Source: Phoronis australis (Eukaryota > Phoronida > Phoronidae). From it: 21,738 bases of DNA. Position 1 is the first letter of the stretch. Each line of letters opens with the position of its first letter. The stretch lies in contig NMRA01001402.1 of assembly GCA_002633005.1 (NCBI GenBank), positions 1-21,738 on the forward strand. The letters run 5' to 3'. The translations under genes were made by a program, and so were the position numbers. The notes under the pieces are model-generated. The model had not been told where the DNA came from, did no database searches, and was given only the letters and a program-made list of their open reading frames with translations. Below, piece after piece: positions 10,201 to 19,200 of this stretch.

Positions 10201-13200
10201 ACGAGCTCAAACCACTGAGCCACACTGTCTACAAATAATCAGAGGCCTAACACTTTTTGAGTGATTTGCTAAAATGCAAAAAAATCCAAGTTTTATCACT
10301 GAAACTGGTATTTATCCACGGCTGAAACACGATTCACCAATGGGGATATGGGCGTCTGGGACTGACTGTGGTAGTGGTAAAGCACCTACTTTTGAATTAA
10401 AAAAGACCAAGTTATAATTCGCGGTTATAGAATACATATTGATAATATTCTTACCAATCACTAACATCTAATCGCAACTCCTGCGCACCTTCAGCCTGTT
10501 GACGTTCACAGGACGAACCCGCTGGGAGTGAGACTTCGGCGACCAGAGAAAGGGCCGTGAAAGGGATCGAGGGAGAACGGCTCCACTACAGAAAAGCTGT
10601 GAACACATATTGTTCCTCTGGGATCTGTCACCTCCACCTCCACGTCCGAAAGGTCGGAATCATCTGAAAAGTCCACCTGTCCGTCCCTGTATCGTTCAAA
10701 GTATTCCTCATCTACGCTGCTGTACTCACTTGGACACACATTGTTCCCTTTGTGTTCCCCAACACCACGTCACAGATGTGTTACGAACGAAAATGGCGCC
10801 GTTTCTATTCTCCGTTACAACGATGGCGTTACAACACCACGGCACTAAATATGTAAATAACTTTGTATAGCGGCGTACAATTCAGTTAATGTTAAGAATA
10901 TAGCAATGGTAATTATAAACTAGAATTTAGACCATATTGTTATTCAGATTGGTTTGGACCTTGCAATTTCCTCTGAAATGACACAGTAATCAAGTTTTCT
11001 GCTATTCTAGGTAACGAGGGAGACTCATAGATACATCGCTGATATAGAAGAACGAGAAGAGGGTGGAACCCCAGCCATAATTGAAGCAATCAGGGCAGGA
11101 CTTGTCTTCCAACTGAAAAGGGTAATGAAGCCTTCAGTGCCGAGACACGACGAGGAATGTAACATAATACGTTTTCAAATTAATTAAACCCATCATAATT
11201 TATCATCAAATAAAGATCCTGGACTACTGATAGGAGAAGACGCGTCATAGTTTAACGTTAAATGTCAATCTTGGATTTCTGGTGGGAAGGACAGCCTTCT
11301 GATGGCAAAAGCTGACCTTCTGACGGGAACGAATGACATTCTGGAGGTATGCCCCAAACAAGAAGCACGGACCCAGGGATTGGATGGGTGTAGGGTAAAC
11401 GCGAAGGACTGGTTGACATGGGAAGGATGAGCATTTTTTCAATTTTGCGTCATCCTATCGCATTAGTGGTGATGGTTTGAGTTTATTGTGTTCACACATA
11501 TTTGTATGTGGTTGAATATTGCCGTCTTGCGTCTGTCCGTACCATATCTGTGGCGTACTAATAAGTCAAACAAATGCCTACTCCTTTTGCACTACCGTCC
11601 TTCTCATCTTGCAATTGTTCTCCCTGTCCATGTTGGATCCGTCCTTCTCATCGACAGCCTTCTTACCTACCATGTTCAAAAGGATGTACAAGCAAAGTGA
11701 ACTGTCTCGAGTTTTCGCAAGTTTGTTTTGATTGTAATAACTGAACTCAGTTCAACAGAATGACCAACCCCTTAAAAAAGATGTACGTGCTTTTAGAACC
11801 TGGACATGGATTTCTTGGAACAGCGAGATCATGAACTTTTTATCAGAGCCATGAACGTTTGGAAACGAAATAAAAACTTGATCATCCTGGGAAGCCACAC
11901 GGCCAGGCGTATTCCAATATTCTCCTTTTTGGTAAAACATCCCGACTCCGGAAATCTCATTCATTACAATTTCATCGCAGACCTGCTGAATGATCTATTC
12001 GGCATACAGTCACGTGGGGGATGTGCATGCGCGGGACCATACGCGGAGGTAAGTTTAGAATTATTGTTGCACTCCAGTCACCCTTCTCTTCCACGAGTAC
12101 ACTCACCTTGTAAAGCACCACTAGCGTATTGTCTCACTTAAATCCGTTCATATCATGCATCATTTTCAGATGAAAAAGCGTGACACTATCTTGTAATTTT
12201 GAGCATTAAAAGCAATGCCAGGCGAGTATTTGTATTTGTGTTCTGTAACTTCTTCTCCTTCCCTTTCTCGTAAATTGTCCCTTTGTCGAGCTATTTGTGA
12301 GGTGACACACAAATGTCGTCAATTTCTCGTGAGCTGAATAGAGGACCCGACGGTGTCACCGCGTGGTTACTGTGCATGAGTTGGCTAACATGGAGCTGCC
12401 AATTAAAATGCAATAGAAATCGACTTTCGTGAGTCTCCTCAAAATAGTTCGGCAAAGGACAATTAACGAAAAAGAGGAGGAGAAGAAGTTGTAAAAAACA
12501 CAATTGGTCTCTCGGTATTGCTTTCTATGCACAAGCGAGTGCCACGGTGTTTCGTCTGCATGCGAGAAGATCATGCGCTAGTATTGGCCGACGAAAGCTG
12601 CTCTTGTCGGATATATTGGATCCTGATTTAAAGAACCAAGCAATCACTGAATAACACTCATGTTATTTAGAGGATGAAACTGGTTCTCTAAATCAGTGGA
12701 GTTCATTATGTCCAACTAGTGCCGACGAAATCAATGGGCTGTGCTCTTTCCCAGTGATACGAGAAGAGCTACTTCCATATAGGTGGCGCTGAGACATTTG
12801 GTAGGACAATTACGTCACAGGATATTTGTTGCAATATTTATATTTAGAAACGAGTTAACTTATTAATGTCACTGCAAAGTTGTTGCAGTTAAGTTGTACG
12901 GGACTTTCAAACAAGCAGTCATGTGGTGTCAGAATATGAAGTAGGAACTAAAATAAACGCAATATGTTATTTTTTCTGATGTATGCAATAGACATCCAAA
13001 GTTTAATCCTTCATCATCATTGTACAGATCCGCATTTTGTTTTAGGACTTACTTGGCATTTCCGAGTACCTGGCAAAGAAATTCTTTTATTTCCTTACAC
13101 CTCCTGAAGAGAGAAAGAAAGATGGAGAATCACCAAAGTAAGCATTCGCGTGATGACAAAATAACCTCGGGTTCACATTTTCGAAAGCAGTTTTCAAACT

Positions 13201-16200
13201 CTTTCCACCATGGAAATACATGTTGCAACGATCAGTGCTCGACCAATAGTTCTTTGTTTCACCCTTTGTCGCTAGGCGCAGACTACGTCATCCATAATGC
13301 TTTGGTTCAGCCAAATACATTATCAGAGTTAGATCTAAGGCGCAGCATCTAATTTTCTCTATGTATAATGTTCTAATGAACAAACATGTCACTCAACAAC
13401 GCAAAACTCACATGTGTTATCTATAGCCATGATAAGGCAATAGGAAACGTTCATTTTTGAACTTTCACTAATGTTTGTTCGCCTGCTGAACCCAGTGTGT
13501 ACTGTAATCATTCCACTCAACGCCATTGTGGGACAGCAGAAGATGCTGTTTGACAAGGGTGACCCCTGTCGGGGTGCAATGGTTCAAGACGCCATGATTG
13601 TAATGCGTGGCAATGGTGTCCACACTGAAAATTCCTGGGTTGAGTTCCGTATGCCGCAAAACTTGATTGCACTTGTGGTGAACAATCTTCACTTACGGAA
13701 CTGAAACACTGATATCATTGCCAGAACTCAATACTCCAACTTCGACGACCAATGAAGTAAGTGGCCGCCATTTTGCTGGGATGCGCTCCCACACATACTC
13801 GCGTGAGTTTACGAAATCTTGCGAGTTCTTGGTTTTCTAGCAAGAAACTATGTCAACGGAACGCTTTCTGGACTGGTGTCATGGCTTTGACATTTGCGGC
13901 GTCTTTGTCACATGAGGTTGCTCTGAAAGTACGTGAGCGAGTGGTGAACTTTTTTGGCCAAATTAGGGGAATCCATAATACCGCAGGCTAATTAAGTTAC
14001 GTATCGCTCCGTTACACCATTAACGTATTATTATGTTCATTAATCACCGCTTTTGCTTTAAACACGAAATACATACTCATTACATTATATTCCACAACGC
14101 TTTGTATTCCGCTTTGTTCCACACTATTATTCGCCAACATATATTTATGCATAGAGTTAGAGCTGTGCTCCACATTTCTATACCTATTGAAAGCGTGCTA
14201 AAAACGTGGCCCCTATTTATACCTCATTTATAATATTCTCCCAAATTATACCCTACACTCCTTTCTAGCAAGTTTTTCACTCATGCCAGTACTTCTACCG
14301 TGAAAGTAGTTATCAGATCTAAGCTTACATGCAGCAAAAAGTGATATCTCATTCCATTTTTATGCACTAAACTGACAACCCAACATTTACACCTTAATGT
14401 GACCCAATTTTATACTCAAACTGAAAACTTGACACTCATGTCAGCGCCACCTTCTCACTATTCGCAGTACATTGACTGCCTCCCTCACCCCTCGATTGTG
14501 CGCTTACTCCACTGCGCTGCATTTCAATCGAGTACTATGTAGCACACAGCGCTGGATTCACTACACGTGTCTACAATTAGGTACATTGCCCTGTGTTGAT
14601 CCTTTTCTGTTTTTAGACTTGTAAACAGCTTTCGATGTAATTTCTTTCAGCGACAAGTATGACATTGAAGAGACCATGGAGATTATGAAGTAAGGGGACA
14701 TATTCTTTGAGTGTTAGTGCTGTTCTCTTGTGGTAAATTATTTAAATCATGGAATTAAAGTTACGTTGTCAGTCATTAGCAAATATATTTGTTTTTTGGC
14801 TATGATGGAGGCCGTTGTTGATATGTCAACAATGTAATTGTTCTTGTCAAGATCTCGAATCAGTTGTCGAATTTTTTTCAAGACTGAGCTAAGTCTCTAC
14901 GAATAGTGTATTGGTCAGGAAATTGTCGTTTTCAATAATTCCAGAATTTAGATGGGCTTTCTTTCAGAATTCGCGGTTTCGCTTAACTTTCAAGTCCTAG
15001 GCTTTTAGTATACTCGATTAACCAGTCTTGCGCACATTTGAAAGACAGTGGCCTTTCAGCATCCCGTGATTGTGTATAGAGTGATTCGGAAGGCCAGAGG
15101 GGTGCGCTTTCCATTAACTGTCGCGTTAAGATCTGGAAAATTCTTTCAGTTCCAACCAAACAAGAAAGTAAACAGCATCGGCAGCTGTATATCTGACGCC
15201 GTGAACGGCATGCTAAGTAATGTTTCCAATATTCTTTTCGTTTCCAGACCTGGTTTTACTCGGTTGAATCTACCCTATTTCGCAAGTGATGATGTACTGA
15301 ATTACGTCATTGATGCCGTGGATCTTGTAGCTTCTAACGGATGGACGCTTTTACCACAGGTATTTATAAACTGAAATATCTACACGAATACCATGGCATT
15401 ATTATGTTCTTGTTTGCTGGTCATCGTCGGTGTTGTCGAACTATGTGAACTGTTCTTAAAGCTTCGAATAGTATCGACAGTAAATCAATCGAATAATTTC
15501 TTCTGATAAATGCAAGATTAAAACGAAACAAAACAAAACTCTCTTTCGAAAATTATTTCTTCCGGTATAATAGACAAACGAGATTTGCACACACACTCAC
15601 ACACACGCACACGCACGCACATACACGCAAAACACTTATATACACACGCGCGCACACACACAAACGCGCACACACATACACTTAAATTTGCAAATACGCA
15701 AGATGTCATGTACTTGGGCTAAAACATTAATCTATAAATCAAAATTCTTGCCAGCTCTTGGATGTGAAATGACAGCTTGTGATTCTGAAGGAAACTGTTT
15801 CTTTAAAGAGGGCGAAAAAGTGTGTGAGCGTCAACTCCAGTTCCACCAAGCAGGTTCTCCCCGAAGTTGACACCAGCTTTACTCTCATACATCCCCAGAT
15901 GATGCCCGTTTTACCTCCATTTTACCGTTTTCCGTTCTTAGGCTGCTTTAGCAAGCCCGTAGGTAGGTAAACATTATTGTGGAAGAGGCACAAACTAATT
16001 CGACTTCCCCCGCCTTGGTGTCAAAGTCGGACCTCTCTCTATTGTCAGTTCAACCTTCACTGGTCGTCGCCATAGGCGTGCAGACTTTGCTGTCCGGGAA
16101 GCAAATGGCATGGAGAGAGTCACCAGAGGCTAAAACTTCCAAGGGGAACACTTTGAAAAGATTCGGTTTCAGGGTCCCTGATACGCTGTCTTAGGAGTCC

Positions 16201-19200
16201 AATGTGGAAACATTGGTACCGCGTTTTGAAGTGGCTGCAAATAATTGAAAACTATCCAAATTTCATCAACCTACGGTAAACATTACTGAAACACCAATTT
16301 CGAAGATAAAATATTTCATTTATGTATAAAAGTATAATAAATAATCCCCAGTTTCTTTCATTTTCTTAACAAATTAAAAATAGAATTTTAAATTCAAAGA
16401 AGAATTTTATTAAATAATGGTAATTTAGATGAGAATAACAGGCAACCCGGATAAACTAGTTAACCAAAACCTTTTCCTGACAACACCCTATCTAAAGTGG
16501 GTTGGTATGTTGAGGGGGCGGTTGTGTGTGTGCGTGTTGTGTGTGCGTCAGTGCGTTTGTGTGGTGAGAGTGAGAATGGCGTGTATTTTTTGTCCCTCAT
16601 GTCTCTGTATGTTCTTTACAAGAAAAAAATCAAAGAGGATTTTAGTCGCCGAGTGCCCTTTATTGTTTTAGGTAGGATGGTAGACAGCCTCCATCAAAGT
16701 TGACGTAGGCATCATTGTCTTCAGTGCTGAAACTGCAACCTCTACCACAGATCTAGTTTGTATACCACAATGTTCCTGTTTAGTGACCTCTCTGCAGGAA
16801 AATATGAGAAGTGTCTCACGGATTAACAACCTAATACATTGATTAGCCTGGTGAATTTGTTTTCACACTTGAGGAGGTTATTTCTTGGCCAGTGGCACAT
16901 TCTAGTGACCATGGCGATACAAAACTTCCCACAGATTTCGCAACTGACATGGTAGACTACATTACTATTATGGGCAGTTTTTAATTTGGATGTACATGTA
17001 AAAGTAAGCCTTCACAAACGAAAAAGCCTCATACATGTACATGTTGGTGGTCTAAACACGGAGATCAATTTAACTGAAGGAACAACGGCTGCCAGTATTC
17101 TGTGCCACTGTCGATTTAGGATAAGAGATGATGAACGGCCATAGATAGACCTTTCCCGTTTAGGACCTTGCATGCTGGCAGGGGCAAGCGTTGTCTCTCC
17201 AAGACCTATGAGTACAAAAATCGATAAGAGCACTAGGGTAGCCGTTGCTAAGCAACGGTGACTTAACATATTTCAGCTCTTGGAATTATTTAGGTGAATT
17301 ACCGATATCTCCTGGCTGTAAAACTATCGAAGTTATTGCCTTTATAAATAGCAAAATAATTGTATTTAAGTACCGTACTCGTCCAGGTTACCGCCCATGC
17401 CCGGCTTACCGCCCACTCCTGTTTTTAGATTCTCAGTTTATACGCCCTGGGCGGTAACCTGGACGAGTACGGTACTTCCATCTTTTGATTCTGGTCAATG
17501 CTAAAATTTTGTTTTTTATGAAAATGTCTTGTTTTTGGTTGTTAAGGCAAATTTCATGCCGCTGCTATGCATTGCTTGAATTTGAAACATCCTTGAAGCT
17601 TCCTCTCGTGACCAGTTGACAGACTAGCCATGGACGCCATCACGAGGTTCCCTCTACGAGCTGGGAAATGAAATGAAATTTTTATTGAATTTAAATGTCT
17701 CAATCTATTTGCTCTTTAAAATCTGTCAACAAAAAATTTTCTTGCACTTTTTCGAAGTATGGTAGAGCTTGTTTTCGATGTACCATACGCGATCTCCATA
17801 GTTCATTTAGAATGGAAACCTGTACGAAGACCTCCAAAGGATTAATCCAGCATTGGCAATTCACAAATGTCCTTTATATTTTTTCTTTGTCTCTCTTTTC
17901 TGGGATGCTCCTGTCCCCAGGCTAAGCTTATGCCAGGAAGGTTTTACGTTCACGCCTGCAAATAACTAAATAACACGTGACTACCGTCCCCGGCAGCCCC
18001 TCCGCCTCTATTTAGTGCCCCTCCCCTCAACTTCGTGAGTAGTGGGGCGCTCGCCTCCTCGCTCCTCGCTTTCCAGTGCTTACGCCTATGTTAGATAAAG
18101 TGAATATTAAAATCTGTTTTCAGTACACATACGACAGTCACAGCGGAGAGTGGAGGAACAAAAAAGGCTCTGTGGTTGGAGAACTCAGTTTGAATGACGT
18201 CATTTTTGATAAAAATGGGGCACGTTTAAAGGAACAATGCATAACAGGCAAAATCAGTTTGAAAGTGCGTACACCTGTTTTCTTAGTAAATAATCTTATT
18301 CGGAATCGAGAAAATTGCTTTTCGTGTTGTCGACTTCAATTCGATTCAATTTGTAAACAAAATAGACAGCCTTCTGGTGCAGGGAAGTTGTCACTAACGT
18401 GTCATTTTCTCACGTTACTCGTTTTCATGGAGTGTTTCTATGTTTTACAAATCACAATTCTTATCATACTGACGTATTTTGGAGCATATGATCAGTGCTG
18501 CACGGTTATTTGTTTTGTTCACTATGTCTGTTGTTAGATGAGAGGAATTGTGACTCATGAGTAAGTGTGTGACCTACATATGCAGTACATGTAAAGAAAT
18601 TTCATGAAAAGAAAATGTGAGTCGGGAAAAAGAGACGTGTTCATGAGAAAAGAAAAAGCCGTTAGTGACAATATCCATGCGGTTCGCATAGGAGGAAGAC
18701 TGACATGCAAATGAATTTGAATTGTTAAACATTTTGTCATTTTGGGTAAAAATGAGTTAGCAGGCTTTATCCTTTTAGGAAACGTGTTGTTAAATCTTGT
18801 GATGGGCTGATTTTGTTTTTCTGAGATTAATCCATACGTTTGATTCTGCTTTAAAGAAGATAATGGAAGACGCGGAACACGTATTTGACAGAGCATTGGA
18901 AATAGCGAGGGTGAGTTAAACGGATACCAAACCCTGGTTTATGCCTATTAACAGGTACTAAAATAACTTTCCTCCATCCAGTTCTCTGAAACAAAATATA
19001 ATGCTCCTTAACCCTCGACAACCCTCAAAGTTTACCAAACGGGCAAGCGTGACCTACGCTTTTAGCGAATTACACGTTGACTGTGGGAAAGACCACACAC
19101 CAAGGAAAGTTATGTCCAATCAGTGAGTTTTTAGTTGATGTCTGTCTTTAACTTAAGATTGACGCCAATGACGCATTAGCATGAGACAGAACAAGGATTG

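Noticed and set aside
10182-10222. A working tRNA gene on the minus strand
   Set aside because: The A and B boxes are too close together and there is no acceptor or anticodon stem, so a SINE or relic fits better.
13471-13704. Open frames on both strands at the same place
   Set aside because: Neither has a known motif or splice sites in phase with the host gene. Dual openness here probably reflects local composition.
15518-15709. 63-aa Cys/Val-rich minus-strand ORF
   Set aside because: It is the translation of the CA-rich microsatellite.
16645-16740. Short minus frame (STEDNDAYVNFDGG) followed by AATAAA
   Set aside because: The reading is protein-like and the poly(A) signal is suggestive, but an in-frame stop lies just upstream and there is no recognised domain.
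18555-18896. 113-aa minus-strand ORF
   Set aside because: It overlaps exon 14 of the host gene in antisense and has no recognisable domain.
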